Source: Rhodococcus sp. 4CII (GTDB lineage: Bacteria > Actinomycetota > Actinomycetes > Mycobacteriales > Mycobacteriaceae). From it: a stretch of 64,000 nucleotides of DNA. Positions 15,565 through 24,990 of this stretch are shown here, piece after piece. Below the pieces are notes generated by a model. It was not told where the DNA came from. It searched no databases and saw nothing but the letters and a program-made list of their open reading frames with translations. Position 1 is the stretch's first letter. Each line of letters begins with the position of its first letter. The position numbers and the translations under genes are program-made. The stretch lies in the NCBI RefSeq assembly GCF_014256275.1, contig NZ_JACCFE010000002.1, positions 2,790,001 through 2,854,000 on the forward strand, read 5' to 3'.

Positions 15565-15954
15565 CAACGCAGTCAGCAGTCAGCAGTCAGCCGACAGGAA
15601 TGTTCCGTTTCGCTGTCGATCACAGTTGCACGGCACACGGCAGACAACGGTCAGTGCCCCGGTGTATTGCGGCACCACGATGTCGGATTTGTGCTGTTGA
15701 CGGCGCACGGCCAGTCGTTTCAAAGATCCACGGCGGGTCTGATCCGGTCCGTGGCCGGGAATCGGCCGTGGCCGAGCCGGTCGAGGTGATCGACCCGCTC
15801 ACCGACCCGGCTGCGCGGTGGTGACCCCGCCCGCAACCAGTGTTGCGAAATAGGACACGCGTCACCTCATCCGTACTTCTAACCTTCTCGAGTGCGCACT
15901 CCATGTGCATATTCGGAGCCGTTTCATGTTTCATTCCCCCTTTGAGGAGTAACC
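15565..15954. other. Intergenic region with a short tandem repeat
   Basis: The 7-base unit GCAGTCA occurs three times in tandem at 15569-15589 directly after the aminotransferase stop. Frames in the rest have no family motifs. The last 60 bases would contain the promoter of the YciI gene. Confidence 0.5.
15569..15589 (+). repeat. Tandem repeat, 3 x 7 bp (GCAGTCA)
   Basis: Three perfect consecutive copies of GCAGTCA, in an intergenic region just after a stop codon. The copy number is likely to vary by slippage. Confidence 0.85.
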
Positions 15955-16239
15955 ATGGCCTTGTTCGCTGTGATCTGGTCGTATACCACCGATGCCTCGG
16001 TCAAAGAGGCAGCGCATGCCGAACACCTGATTTTCGTCAAGGATGCCGCTGCCCGAGGCGTGTTGCAGGAGGCCGGCGCCTGGGCTGACGGCGCCGGAGC
16101 CCTACTGGTATTCCAAGCGGTCAGCGAAGACGCCTTGCGTTCTCTGCTTGCGGAGGATCCTTATGTCAAGCAGGGCGTCGTCGTAGAGCAGCACATTTAC
16201 CAGTGGAATCCGGTCATAGGCCCTCTCGTCGGCGTCTAA
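15955..16239 (+). CDS. YciI-like family protein
   Basis: A 94-residue YciI/Dabb-fold protein: starts LFAVIWSYTTDA, has the conserved His in AAHAEHLIFVKDAAARG, GAWADGAGALLVFQAVSEDA, and DPYVKQGVVVEQHIYQW, where family members carry DPF/Y-x-x-x-G. YciI proteins are small dimeric ferredoxin-like folds with a His/Asp pocket; some are muconolactone-isomerase-like, and most have no known reaction. ATG at 15955 follows GAGGAG. It stands alone between the aminotransferase and an IS remnant. Confidence 0.88.
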   Translation: MALFAVIWSYTTDASVKEAAHAEHLIFVKDAAARGVLQEAGAWADGAGALLVFQAVSEDALRSLLAEDPYVKQGVVVEQHIYQWNPVIGPLVGV

Positions 16240-16261
16240 CGACAATGCGCAACGCCGGTCC

Positions 16262-16960
16262 CCCGGCTCGTGATTGAAGTATCTTCACGCTGTGCCTTGG
16301 TAAGTACTTGCTTGGCGGTGTTGGTTCAGACGAACGGCGCGCAGCGGGTGTTCCATCAGTCGATGAAGGCGCGGATCTTGGTGGTCAGCTCCTTGATGGA
16401 GCCGAAGGTCCGCGGTGGATGGCCCGCCGTTCGATTATTCCGAACCACACCGCCACAAGGTTCATCCACGATGCGACGTGGGCGTGGAATGCACATGAAT
16501 ACGAGGACCGTCGGCCCGCCACGCCCCGACTTCGGCCCCTCTTGTGGGTGGCGTCGTTGTCCATCACCAGACGCAGCTCTCGCTCCGGGTAGGCGCGGGT
16601 GAGGTGTTTGAGGACGATGAGGAACTCCTGAGGGCGATGGCGCGGTCTGCGCAGCCCGGTGACCTTGCCGGTGGCGATATCCAAGCGGCGAACAGGGTGG
16701 AGGTGCCGTGTCGGGCGTAGTCGTGGGTGGCCTCCCGAGCGAGCCGATACGCATCGACAGCACCGGTGCGGTCCGGTCCAGAGCCTGAATCGGCAACTTT
16801 TCGTCCACGCACGGCCGACGATGTCGATCACTTTGGCGACCGACTCCGGATCCGCGGCAGTAAGGTCTCCTTCTTTCCTGTGAAGGCTGTTCCCGCTGCC
16901 ACCCCAGTACCCTTCTCGCTCGAAAAATGACGCCGGGACCGGGCGTAACGGTCATGCCTG
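16262..16960 (-). mobile_element. IS630-family transposase remnant
   Basis: Minus-strand transposase pieces run in order but switch frame: CVDEKLPIQALDRTAPVL, DYARHGTSTLFAA, LDIATGKVTGLRRPRHR, QEFLIVLKHLTRAYPERELR, LVMDNDATHKRG, WMNLVAVWFGIIERRAIHRG, FGSIKELTTKIRAFID and TNTAKQVLTKAQRED. CVDEK and the D(N)D-type VMDNDATH are the DDE catalytic region of IS630/Tc1-type transposases; the final Glu region is WMNLVAVWFG, where E is replaced by A. Several frameshifts make it inactive. It separates the sulfur-gene area from catabolic block 1. Confidence 0.82.
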
Positions 16961-17590
16961 CTCGCGAAGGCTGGGTTTCGAAGTCTTTGCGGGCAAGATA
17001 GTTTGGCCCGCGTCTGCCCCAGGAGTACGTTGCGCACGTCGTGTGTGGAGCGCGGGTGTGCCGGCGAGATGCTGGACACGGCTAGTCGGCGCCGGCCTGG
17101 GCCATCGACTCGAGGATCCGATGGCGAGATCGACGATCTATGCCGCCCACCTCCTCGATTCCGCCAAATTTTGTCGCGCATCTCCCGCTGGGCACCAGCT
17201 CAAATTGCCTATATACGTAAATAAATCTCCTATTGTGTTTTCAGGGTGCGGGTGCCATGCTTGCCCTGCAAGGTGTTGCAGGTCACTTTGGGTATGAGGA
17301 GTCATGGGTGAACGGGTTGGGCGAGACTTCAAATAGTTTTTAGCGCAAGTCTTTTGAGAACAATCGAGCAATTTGTTCCAGTTGGTTCGACCGCCGTCGC
17401 GCCACTGTCCTGAGCACGGAACGTCCGACATCGACCCGCCCGCGTTAAAAGTACGGACTACGGAAATGCCGAGAGGATATTCGTACCGGCACGTCTGCCG
17501 CATTGCGCACGGGTCAGGCCATTCATCATCTCCGCGCCGAGTGGTGAAACTTCCACCCATTTCTGCGCCTACACAGATAGGGGAACAAAA
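16961..17590. other. AT-richer intergenic region before catabolic block 1
   Basis: No gene recognised. Base composition drops around 17200-17245 (TATATACGTAAATAAAT), unusual for this GC-rich DNA and suitable for a promoter of the aldehyde dehydrogenase gene. The short ribosome site AGGGG lies before its ATG. Confidence 0.5.
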
Positions 17591-19063
17591 ATGTCCGTGA
17601 ACTTGGACCACCCAGCGTTGTCGTCGTCGATCCCTGACGGGAGAACGTTGTACATCGCAGGTCGATGGAGCACCGCCACCGACACTTTCGAGCGTGTCGA
17701 TCCCTCCGATCTGCGCCGTGTGACGGGAATCTACGCTTCGGCGACTCCCAACGATGTCGAGGCTGGGTATGCGGCCGCCGCCGGTGCCCAACCAGCGTGG
17801 TCCGAGACGCCAGCGATTCAGCGGTCGGATTTTCTTCGCTCTGCCGCCGACCTTTTGGAAAGCCGCGTACACGAGGCTGCCCTGACGATCACCGCGGACA
17901 TGGGGAAGGCGATCCGCGACGCACGCGCCGAGGTCCTGCGAAGTGTCGCCATTCTCCGCTACTACGCGGGTGAGATCCTGCAGCCCAGTGGAGAGACGTA
18001 CCCCAGTGCTGATTCACACACGATGCTGATGACGGTAGAGGAGCCGCTCGGTGTCGTTTGTGCAATCACACCGTGGAACTTCCCCTTCGCGCTTCCGGCG
18101 TGGAAGATCGCGGCGGCAATAGGTTTCGGGAACGCAGTTGTGTGGAAGCCCGCCGAACCGGCCTGCGGATCCGCCGTGTTCCTGACGCGGATTCTCGCAG
18201 AAGCCGGGTTGCCCGCGGGGGTCCTCAATCTGGTGACGGGCAGCGGTAGAAAGCTTTCGGCGGCGCTCACCGGGAACGCGCAACTCGCAGCCTTGACCTT
18301 CACCGGTTCGGGTGCAGTGGGGTCGCGGCTCCGTCAGGCCGTCGGTGATCGCAACGTCAAGGTCCAGCTCGAGCTGGGCGGCAAGAACCCGTCCATTGTT
18401 CTTGCCGACGCCGATGTCGAGGATGCAGCGCTGCAGATCGTGAAGAGCGCGATGCTCCACGCGGGACAGCGCTGCACAGCGACGAGCCGGGTCTACGTGG
18501 ACCGCAGCGTCGCTCCCAGACTGCGAGAACTGCTGGTGAAGCACGCTGACGCGCTCGTCGTCGGTGATCCGTACGACGAAGCCACCGACGTCGGTCCACT
18601 TGCCTCGGTGGAGCAACGGGACACGGTGGCCGGATACCTGCAACTCGCCCGCGACGAGAACGCCGAGTTCCTTACGGGCAGAGAGTTCGATTCCGACACT
18701 TGCTATATCGCACCCACCATCCTGACCGGAGTGTCGGAGAAGAGCAGGCTCGTCCGGGAGGAGATCTTCGGACCAGTCGTGACCGTGCAGGAAGTCGACG
18801 GATTCGATGATGCGCTGAAGGTCGCGAACGACACGGACTACGGCCTGTCCTCCGGAGTGTTCACCAGAGACATCGCGACCGCGATGACCTTCATCCGGCG
18901 CACACAATCGGGGTTGGTGCACGTCAATCGCGAGACCAGCAGTGTTGAGCCACATGTGCCGTTCGGGGGGCTCAAAGGCTCGAGCAGCATGAGCAGAGAA
19001 CAGGGAAAGGCCGCACGTACCTTCTTCACAACCACCAAGACCGCGTATGTCCGCTGGACCTAG
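17591..19063 (+). CDS. NAD(P)-dependent aldehyde dehydrogenase
   Basis: A 490-residue ALDH-superfamily enzyme with Asn163 in TPWNFPFALPAWK, Glu261 in LELGGKNPS and the nucleophile Cys295 in AGQRCTATSR. The closing motif FGGLKGSSSMSREQG is typical. It oxidises an aldehyde to the acid. As the first gene of a block with a Baeyer-Villiger monooxygenase and an esterase, it probably oxidises the hydroxyl-derived aldehyde released by lactone or ester cleavage, or a succinate-semialdehyde-like product. The next gene starts 102 bp downstream on the same strand. Confidence 0.93.
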   Translation: MSVNLDHPALSSSIPDGRTLYIAGRWSTATDTFERVDPSDLRRVTGIYASATPNDVEAGYAAAAGAQPAWSETPAIQRSDFLRSAADLLESRVHEAALTITADMGKAIRDARAEVLRSVAILRYYAGEILQPSGETYPSADSHTMLMTVEEPLGVVCAITPWNFPFALPAWKIAAAIGFGNAVVWKPAEPACGSAVFLTRILAEAGLPAGVLNLVTGSGRKLSAALTGNAQLAALTFTGSGAVGSRLRQAVGDRNVKVQLELGGKNPSIVLADADVEDAALQIVKSAMLHAGQRCTATSRVYVDRSVAPRLRELLVKHADALVVGDPYDEATDVGPLASVEQRDTVAGYLQLARDENAEFLTGREFDSDTCYIAPTILTGVSEKSRLVREEIFGPVVTVQEVDGFDDALKVANDTDYGLSSGVFTRDIATAMTFIRRTQSGLVHVNRETSSVEPHVPFGGLKGSSSMSREQGKAARTFFTTTKTAYVRWT

Positions 19064-19165
19064 AAGCCAGGCCGGACGGCCTTCCCGTAATCAGCTCATC
19101 ACAGTCTGCGACACAGAGCGCAATCAACAAACCCCAAACAACACTCGGTATCAAAGGAGACAACA

Positions 19166-20782
19166 GTGAGCACTGCCGCACCAGCCGTGACCGAAGTACT
19201 CGACGTTCTCGTCGTAGGAGCAGGATTCGCCGGGCTGTACCAGCTCGAAAATCTGCGGAGTCGAGGGTACTCGGTGAAAGTAGTCGAGGCGGGTCAGGAC
19301 CTGGGCGGAATCTGGCACTGGAACCGCTACCCGGGCGCCCGAGTGGACAGCGAAGGTCCCATCTACCAGTTCACGCGCCCCGACCTATGGGATGACTTCG
19401 CGTTCTCCGAGCTCTACCCCGGAGGCGACGAACTGCGCCGCTACTTCAAGTACGTCGACGCGAAGCTCGATCTGAGCAAGGACATCTACTACAACACCCG
19501 GGTCGATTCCGCCGAGTTCAACGATAAGACGAACACCTGGACCGTGACCGCGGAGAACGGCAGCATTTTCGTCTGCAAGTACTTCGTTCTGTGCACCGGA
19601 TTCGCGGCAAAGCCGATCTTCCCGAAGCTCGCGGGAATGGACAGCTTCGCAGGGATCAGCCACCACACCGGTCTGTGGCCCGAAGGCGGAATCGATTTCG
19701 CAGGAAAGCGAATCGCCATTATCGGTACCGGTGCCAGCGGTGTGCAGGTCGCTCAGGAGGCGTCGAGGGAAGCCGCACAGCTGACCATCTTCCAGCGCAC
19801 CCCCGTTCAGGCGCTCCCGATGCGACAGCGCCAGCTCACCGACGAGGACAACGCGAAGATCAAGTCCGATCTGGCGGACAGATTCAGTCGTCGTTCGGCG
19901 TCGTTCTCCGGCTTCGACTTCGACTTCATTCCCAAGTCAGCATTCGAGGTGAGCGACGAGGAGCGGACCGCCACATATGAGCGACTGTGGGAGTTCGGTT
20001 TCGAGTTCTGGCTCGGAACGTACCAAGACGTCTTTGTCGACGATGCTGCAAACGACACGGCCTACGAGTTCTGGCGTGACCGGACGCGTGCCCGGATCAA
20101 GGACCCGGTCGTCGCCGAGAAGCTGGCGCCGATGAAGAAGGCGTACCCCTTCGGCGTGAAGCGCCCCTCGCTGGAGCGGACGTACTACGACATCTTCAAC
20201 CAGGACAACGTGCGTCTCGTCGATCTGCACGAGGACCCGATCGAGACGATCACGCGTACCGGGCTGAGGACCACATCCGAAGAGCACGAGTTCGACATCA
20301 TCGTCTATGCAACGGGCTTCGACGCCGTCACCGGTGGCCTGACCGCCATCGACATTCGCGGCACCGACGGTACATTGCTCAGGGACAAGTGGTCGAATGG
20401 TGTGCAGGCAAACCTCGGAGTCGCAACGGCAGGATTCCCCAACCTGCTGTTCCTCTACGGACCGCTGAGCCCGTCGGGCTTCTGCAACGGGCCCAGCTGC
20501 GCCGAGATCCAAGGTGACCTCATCGTCAACACCCTCGACTACATGCGGGACAACGCCCTGGACCGTATCGAATCCGAGGCGGACGCGGATGCTGCCTGGT
20601 CCGATCACGTCGCCGAGCTGACAGCCGAGGCGCTCTACGACAAAGCCGACTCCTGGTACATGGGTGCCAACGTCCCGGGTAAACCGCGGCAGTTGCTGAA
20701 CTACCCCGGTGGTCTTCCCCTCTACCTGGCCAAGTGGGACGAGACCGTGTGTGCGGGATACAAGGGCTTCACGCTTTCCTGA
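19166..20782 (+). CDS. Baeyer-Villiger monooxygenase, type I (copy 1)
   Basis: A 538-residue flavoprotein. FAD Rossmann GAGFAGLYQLENL is near residue 18, GGIWHWNRYPGARVD follows, the Baeyer-Villiger fingerprint FAGISHHTGLWP fits FxGxxxHxxxWP, and the NADPH Rossmann is GTGASGVQVAQEAS. The C-terminal WYMGANVPGKPRQ is typical of cyclohexanone/cyclopentanone monooxygenases. It inserts one oxygen beside a ketone using NADPH and O2. GTG start at 19166 follows AAAGGAGA. The esterase gene follows after 44 bp, so ketone-to-ester/lactone and hydrolysis are coupled. Homologous to the enzyme at 40067 but clearly diverged. Confidence 0.94.
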   Translation: MSTAAPAVTEVLDVLVVGAGFAGLYQLENLRSRGYSVKVVEAGQDLGGIWHWNRYPGARVDSEGPIYQFTRPDLWDDFAFSELYPGGDELRRYFKYVDAKLDLSKDIYYNTRVDSAEFNDKTNTWTVTAENGSIFVCKYFVLCTGFAAKPIFPKLAGMDSFAGISHHTGLWPEGGIDFAGKRIAIIGTGASGVQVAQEASREAAQLTIFQRTPVQALPMRQRQLTDEDNAKIKSDLADRFSRRSASFSGFDFDFIPKSAFEVSDEERTATYERLWEFGFEFWLGTYQDVFVDDAANDTAYEFWRDRTRARIKDPVVAEKLAPMKKAYPFGVKRPSLERTYYDIFNQDNVRLVDLHEDPIETITRTGLRTTSEEHEFDIIVYATGFDAVTGGLTAIDIRGTDGTLLRDKWSNGVQANLGVATAGFPNLLFLYGPLSPSGFCNGPSCAEIQGDLIVNTLDYMRDNALDRIESEADADAAWSDHVAELTAEALYDKADSWYMGANVPGKPRQLLNYPGGLPLYLAKWDETVCAGYKGFTLS

Positions 20783-20826
20783 GCAGTCAATCTTCCTCCT
20801 CGAGTAGTGATGAAAGTGAGCAACGC

Positions 20827-21732
20827 ATGTCCGTGAGCAAAGAATCCCTGTTCCTCAACGACCTGTACGCTTCGTGGCTTACCCGGTCCGAAGGAATGGA
20901 CCTCGCCAGTCAGCGAGATATGTTCGAAGAATGGCATCTTCCGACCATCGAACCCACCGACGTCACCTATGAGGAAGTGACAGCCAACGGTGTGCCGGCA
21001 ATGTGGGCCAAGCCTCTGGGGGCCGCCGAGGACCGCGTGATCGTCTTCACCCACGGTGGCGGGTTCGCGACAGGTTCACGGTTCTCCCACCGCAAGCTCG
21101 CAGCACACCTCGCCAAACTGACGGGTGTTCACGCCCTGATCGTGGACTTCCGGCTCGCGCCGGAGCACAAGCACCCGGCCCAACTCGAAGACTGCATGGC
21201 CGTCCAAAAGTGGCTCCGCGCAAAGGGTTACAAGTCAGAGTACATGGCGACTGTCGGCGACTCGGCGGGCGCCAATCTCGCGATCTCGACGGCGTTCGAA
21301 CTCGCGAGCTTGGAGCTTCCCACTCCTGCTGCCGTCGTCACGCTTTCACCGTGGCTCGATATGGAGATCAAGGGGTTGACGGTCGATTCGAACGACGCGG
21401 TCGACGTATTGGCCAAGAGGGCGGTGCTGGAAATGATGCGGGAGATGTTCCTCGCCGACCCCGCAGATGCAACGGACGCGCGGGCGAACCCACTGCTCAA
21501 CGACTACACCGACTTCTCTCCGGTGTACGTATCGGTCGGAGGCTATGAGACCCTGCTGGACGACTCACGTCGGTTGGCCGAATTGATCGAGAAGGTGAAC
21601 GGCGAGGTCGTGCTCGACGTGGTCGATGAGCAACAGCATGTATTCCACTTCAACGCGGGTCGGGCACCCGAGGCGGATCAAGCGTTGAGCCGGATTGCCC
21701 AGTGGCTGCGACCCAAGTTGGGTCTCGCCTGA
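20827..21732 (+). CDS. Alpha/beta hydrolase (HSL-type esterase/lactonase)
   Basis: A 301-residue hydrolase with the oxyanion HGGGF at 76-80 and nucleophile Ser146 in GDSAGAN, typical of the hormone-sensitive-lipase/family IV esterases; a His near the C-terminus (QQHVFHFNAG) completes the triad. It follows the Baeyer-Villiger gene by 44 bp and is the obvious candidate to open its lactone or ester product. ATG 20827 is chosen by homology length; its ribosome site (GTGAG) is weak and translation may depend on the upstream gene. Confidence 0.9.
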   Translation: MSVSKESLFLNDLYASWLTRSEGMDLASQRDMFEEWHLPTIEPTDVTYEEVTANGVPAMWAKPLGAAEDRVIVFTHGGGFATGSRFSHRKLAAHLAKLTGVHALIVDFRLAPEHKHPAQLEDCMAVQKWLRAKGYKSEYMATVGDSAGANLAISTAFELASLELPTPAAVVTLSPWLDMEIKGLTVDSNDAVDVLAKRAVLEMMREMFLADPADATDARANPLLNDYTDFSPVYVSVGGYETLLDDSRRLAELIEKVNGEVVLDVVDEQQHVFHFNAGRAPEADQALSRIAQWLRPKLGLA

Positions 21733-21895
21733 ACCCTGCCATGCGCAGCGTGCGTATGAACGCGAAGGTGTTCGGCGGCAGGAGGTGAACGTGTTCGTCG
21801 GCGGCGGTCGTTACCGCCGCCGACGAGTTCGTTCGCGTGCCGGTCGGACACCATTCGAACGGTCGATCCGCAGTGAAGATAGGGGAGATACACCC

Positions 21896-22696
21896 ATGGA
21901 TAGTCCAGTGCTCGTCCAACGCGACGGATTCATCGAGACGTGGACGATTAATCGACCCGCGCAGAGCAATCCCATTTCCGGGATGGACGTTGTGGACGCG
22001 TTGGTCGCCTGCGTCGATGCCGTCAACGCCGACTACGGTGTGCGAGCTGTCATCGTCACCGGCGCCGGATCGACGTTTTCCGCCGGCGGCAATGTCAAGG
22101 ACATGGCGAATCGTCGCGGGTTGTTCGGGGGGAAGCCTCACGAACAACGGGATGGCTACAGAGCGGGGATACAACGGATTCCGCGGATCATGTACAACTG
22201 CGACGTGCCTCTCATCGCAGCAGTGAACGGCCCCGCAATCGGTGCCGGATGCGACCTCGCCCTCATGTGCGACCTCCGCATTGCCAGCGAAAAGGCATTC
22301 TTTGCAGAGAGCTTCGTCAAGCTGGGAATCATCCCGGGTGACGGTGGCGCGTGGCTGCTACCCAAGGCCGTCGGGATGGCGCGGGCCGCAGAGATGATAT
22401 TGACGGGCGACCGTGTCGACGCGGTCCAGGCGCTCGAGTGGGGATTGGTCTCCAGTGTCGTTGCGCCGGAGAAGCTACTCGACGAAGCTCGCGCGCTCGC
22501 CGGCCGGGTGGCCGCCAATCCGCCACACTCGGTACGGATGGCCAAGAGGCTCCTCCGCGAGGGGCAGCACCAAAGCCTCGACAGTCTCCTCGAATTATCC
22601 GCTGCCATGCAGGCGCTGGTTCAGCAGACGACCGATCACACCGAGGCAGTCAACGCCTTCATGGAGAAGCGAACTGCCGCCTTCACCGGCGAGTGA
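21896..22696 (+). CDS. Enoyl-CoA hydratase/isomerase family protein
   Basis: A 266-residue crotonase-fold enzyme. The oxyanion-hole segments are GAGSTFSAGGNVKDM and VNGPAIGAGCDLALMCDLRI, followed by ESFVKLGIIPGDGGAWLLPK; Gly-Asp in IPGDGG stands near the catalytic Glu position of true hydratases, so hydratase activity is plausible but not certain. It hydrates or isomerises an enoyl-CoA in beta-oxidation. AGGGGAGA precedes the ATG. It is last in its orientation and ends at a strong terminator. Confidence 0.9.
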   Translation: MDSPVLVQRDGFIETWTINRPAQSNPISGMDVVDALVACVDAVNADYGVRAVIVTGAGSTFSAGGNVKDMANRRGLFGGKPHEQRDGYRAGIQRIPRIMYNCDVPLIAAVNGPAIGAGCDLALMCDLRIASEKAFFAESFVKLGIIPGDGGAWLLPKAVGMARAAEMILTGDRVDAVQALEWGLVSSVVAPEKLLDEARALAGRVAANPPHSVRMAKRLLREGQHQSLDSLLELSAAMQALVQQTTDHTEAVNAFMEKRTAAFTGE

Positions 22697-22710
22697 CGTG
22701 CCCGAGAACC

Positions 22711-22754
22711 GAAGAACTCCGTGGAAGCGAATTGATGCTTCCACGGAGTTCTTC
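22711..22754 (+). terminator. Strong hairpin terminator between convergent operons
   Basis: A perfect 18-bp stem GAAGAACTCCGTGGAAGC (22711-22728) pairs with 22737-22754 across an 8-base loop, followed by TTTCAG. It lies between the enoyl-CoA hydratase gene (+) and the acyl-CoA dehydrogenase gene (-) and can end transcripts from both sides. Confidence 0.9.
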
Positions 22755-22802
22755 TTTCAGGTCCGCTCGCGAAACTAGTGCTTCTGGTAGCGCCTGGGCA
22801 CT

Positions 22803-23831
22803 TCAGCGGGTGACGAGGCCCCAGATATTTTCACAACCTGCTTCGAGTGCGGCGGTGGTCAAAATCTCGTCCCAGTAGTGGACGGATCCGAATTCCGAGC
22901 GCCACGCCAGTGCGGGTTTGGTGAATTCGTGCAGCCTGTGCTCGCGGGTGGTGCCGATCGCCCCGTGTACCTGGTGGGCGTTACGGACGACGACCGATGC
23001 CGCGTGTCCGACGCACGAGCGGGCGACGGCAATGGGGAGTTCGAGGTTCTCACTCGACCACTGTGTGCGGACCGCTTCCGTCAGCGCTGTTTCGGTCGCT
23101 GTTCGGGCGAGGGAAGCTTCGGCTGCCATATCGGCCACCAGGTTCTGCACGGCTTGAAACCTGGCCAGTGGGCGTCCGAATTGCACTCGTTCGGTGGTGT
23201 GGGCGACGGAGAGATCGAGGATGCGGTCGAGGGCGGCACACACCTGCAGCGCCCGGATGAGGGCGCCCCGTAGAAAAAGTTGTCGGATCACCGAGTCAGA
23301 CACTGCGGTGCCCGACAATGCGGTCGTGTCAGCGGAAACGACGTCGCGGGGTTCGTCGGCGAGGTTGGACCCGGAGGTGATGTCGAAGACTGTTGTCTCG
23401 AGGTCGGCGACTACGTACGTGTCGTTCTTCCGCCAGACGGTGACGATCTTGTCTACCTGGGACGCCCACGGCACGCCGCGGGCGACGCCGTTCTCGTCGA
23501 GTACGCATGCGGTGCGGCGCGCATTGTCCGTCGGTAGGCCGGCCTCTTCGAGGAGCCAACCGGCGAGCAGGTCGTGTTCGGCGAGAGGAATCCGGACTCC
23601 GTGCGACGCCGCGGCGCGCAAGAGTTCCGCTGCCTCGTACCAACCTGCGCCGCTGCCGCCGGTCTCTTCGCGGCCGGTCAGCCGGGCAAGACCCAGTTCG
23701 TCGAGTTGCGCCCACAGTGCGGGATCGCACGTGGCGATACCGTTCTCGAGCCCGTTCCGTTCCCGGTGATCGGAAAAGACTGCGGACATCATGTCGGTCA
23801 GGTTCGCGTCGACCGTGGTTGGTGCGTGCAT
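22803..23831 (-). CDS. Acyl-CoA dehydrogenase (short form)
   Basis: A 342-residue FAD acyl-CoA dehydrogenase. The C-terminal domain is clear (VQFGRPLARFQAVQNLVADM; AHQVHGAIGTTREHRLHEFT). The N-terminal and middle domains are shorter than in normal 380-390 residue enzymes. Short subunits like this often form heteromeric dehydrogenases with a full-length partner, as in actinobacterial sterol-side-chain FadE pairs; the full-length partner is the adjacent gene, whose stop overlaps this start (TGATG). Role: alpha,beta-dehydrogenation of an acyl-CoA. Confidence 0.9.
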   Translation of the reverse strand: MHAPTTVDANLTDMMSAVFSDHRERNGLENGIATCDPALWAQLDELGLARLTGREETGGSGAGWYEAAELLRAAASHGVRIPLAEHDLLAGWLLEEAGLPTDNARRTACVLDENGVARGVPWASQVDKIVTVWRKNDTYVVADLETTVFDITSGSNLADEPRDVVSADTTALSGTAVSDSVIRQLFLRGALIRALQVCAALDRILDLSVAHTTERVQFGRPLARFQAVQNLVADMAAEASLARTATETALTEAVRTQWSSENLELPIAVARSCVGHAASVVVRNAHQVHGAIGTTREHRLHEFTKPALAWRSEFGSVHYWDEILTTAALEAGCENIWGLVTR

Positions 23832-24976
23832 CAGCGCATCCCCAATCCCCGCGCGATCACGCCGCGCAGAACTTCGTTGGTGCCGCCCCGGAGAGTAAAT
23901 CCCGGGCGTTGGACGATGGCGTCCTCGAGCATCGTGGCGTAACGAGTAGGCGAAGATTCATCGGTGAGGAGATCGGCAAAGTCGGCTACGTCGCCTTCGG
24001 TGGACGTCCCGAGGACCTTGACCACGGCGGCGGCGGTGTCGGCGGGTTCGTGGCGCTCGAGTGCGCCCGCCACTGCGGTCGACATGTGGTGCAGACCGGC
24101 GATTCGTCCGAGATACCGGCCTAGATTCGAATGCCGCGGCAAGGTTCCCTGCTTCATCTGTTCGGCCGTCTCGGCGAGCAGCGCGAATGTCGACAGGAAT
24201 CGCTCCGGGCCGCTGCGTTCGAAGCTGAGTTCCGAGGTGACCTGCTGCCACCCGTTGTCGATGGCGCCGAAGACCATCTCGTCCTCGACGAGGACCTCGT
24301 CGAGGAGGACCTCGTTGAAGTGGTGCTGCCCGTTCATCGACACGATCGGTCTGATGTCGACTCCGGGGGCGCGCAGATCGACGATGAACTGGCTGAGGCC
24401 ATCGTGCCGGTGCGCCGGATCGAGTGGGGCGGTGCGGGCGAGGCAGATGAACGCGTCGGCGCGATGAGCACCGGAGGTCCAGACCTTGGCTCCGGTAATG
24501 GACCACCCTCCGTCCACTCGGGTGGCCTTTGTGCGCACACTGGCCAAGTCGGACCCGGAATCCGGCTCGCTCATACCGATACCGAAATAGCATTCCCCGC
24601 GCGCGATGGCCGGTAAGAACTTGCGTTTCTGGACCTCGGTGCCGTACTTCAGCAGCGACGGGACGATCTGCCGGTCGGCGATCCAGTGGGCGGCGACGGG
24701 GGCGCCCGCGGCGAGGAGCTCTTCGGTGACGACGAACCGTTCGAGGTGGCGTCGACCGTGGCCGCCGTACTCGGCCGGCACGGTCATGCCGAGCCATCCG
24801 CGGGCGGCCAGTGCACGTGTGAAGTCTTCGTCCCAGCCGGTCAACCAGGAGTCGACCTGTCGGCCGATCTTGCCCTCACTGAGTTGCTCGGCAAGAAACT
24901 CACGGACTTCGGTCCGCAAGTCGTCCATGGCGTGTGGGTCACTGGAGACCGGGGGCACCAATCTGAGGTTGGTCAT
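23831..24976 (-). CDS. Acyl-CoA dehydrogenase (full length)
   Basis: A 381-residue acyl-CoA dehydrogenase: FGIGMSEPDSGSDLASVRTK is the flavin/substrate loop, GGWSITGAKVWTSGAHRAD the middle domain, and FTLRGGTNEVLRGVIARGLG the C-terminal signature. It is probably the partner of the short dehydrogenase whose start overlaps its stop. It introduces the double bond that the enoyl-CoA hydratase of the block then processes. It starts 14 bp after the CoA-transferase gene, so the three form one operon. Confidence 0.93.
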   Translation of the reverse strand: MTNLRLVPPVSSDPHAMDDLRTEVREFLAEQLSEGKIGRQVDSWLTGWDEDFTRALAARGWLGMTVPAEYGGHGRRHLERFVVTEELLAAGAPVAAHWIADRQIVPSLLKYGTEVQKRKFLPAIARGECYFGIGMSEPDSGSDLASVRTKATRVDGGWSITGAKVWTSGAHRADAFICLARTAPLDPAHRHDGLSQFIVDLRAPGVDIRPIVSMNGQHHFNEVLLDEVLVEDEMVFGAIDNGWQQVTSELSFERSGPERFLSTFALLAETAEQMKQGTLPRHSNLGRYLGRIAGLHHMSTAVAGALERHEPADTAAAVVKVLGTSTEGDVADFADLLTDESSPTRYATMLEDAIVQRPGFTLRGGTNEVLRGVIARGLGMR

Positions 24977-24990
24977 GATGGTTCTTCCAT

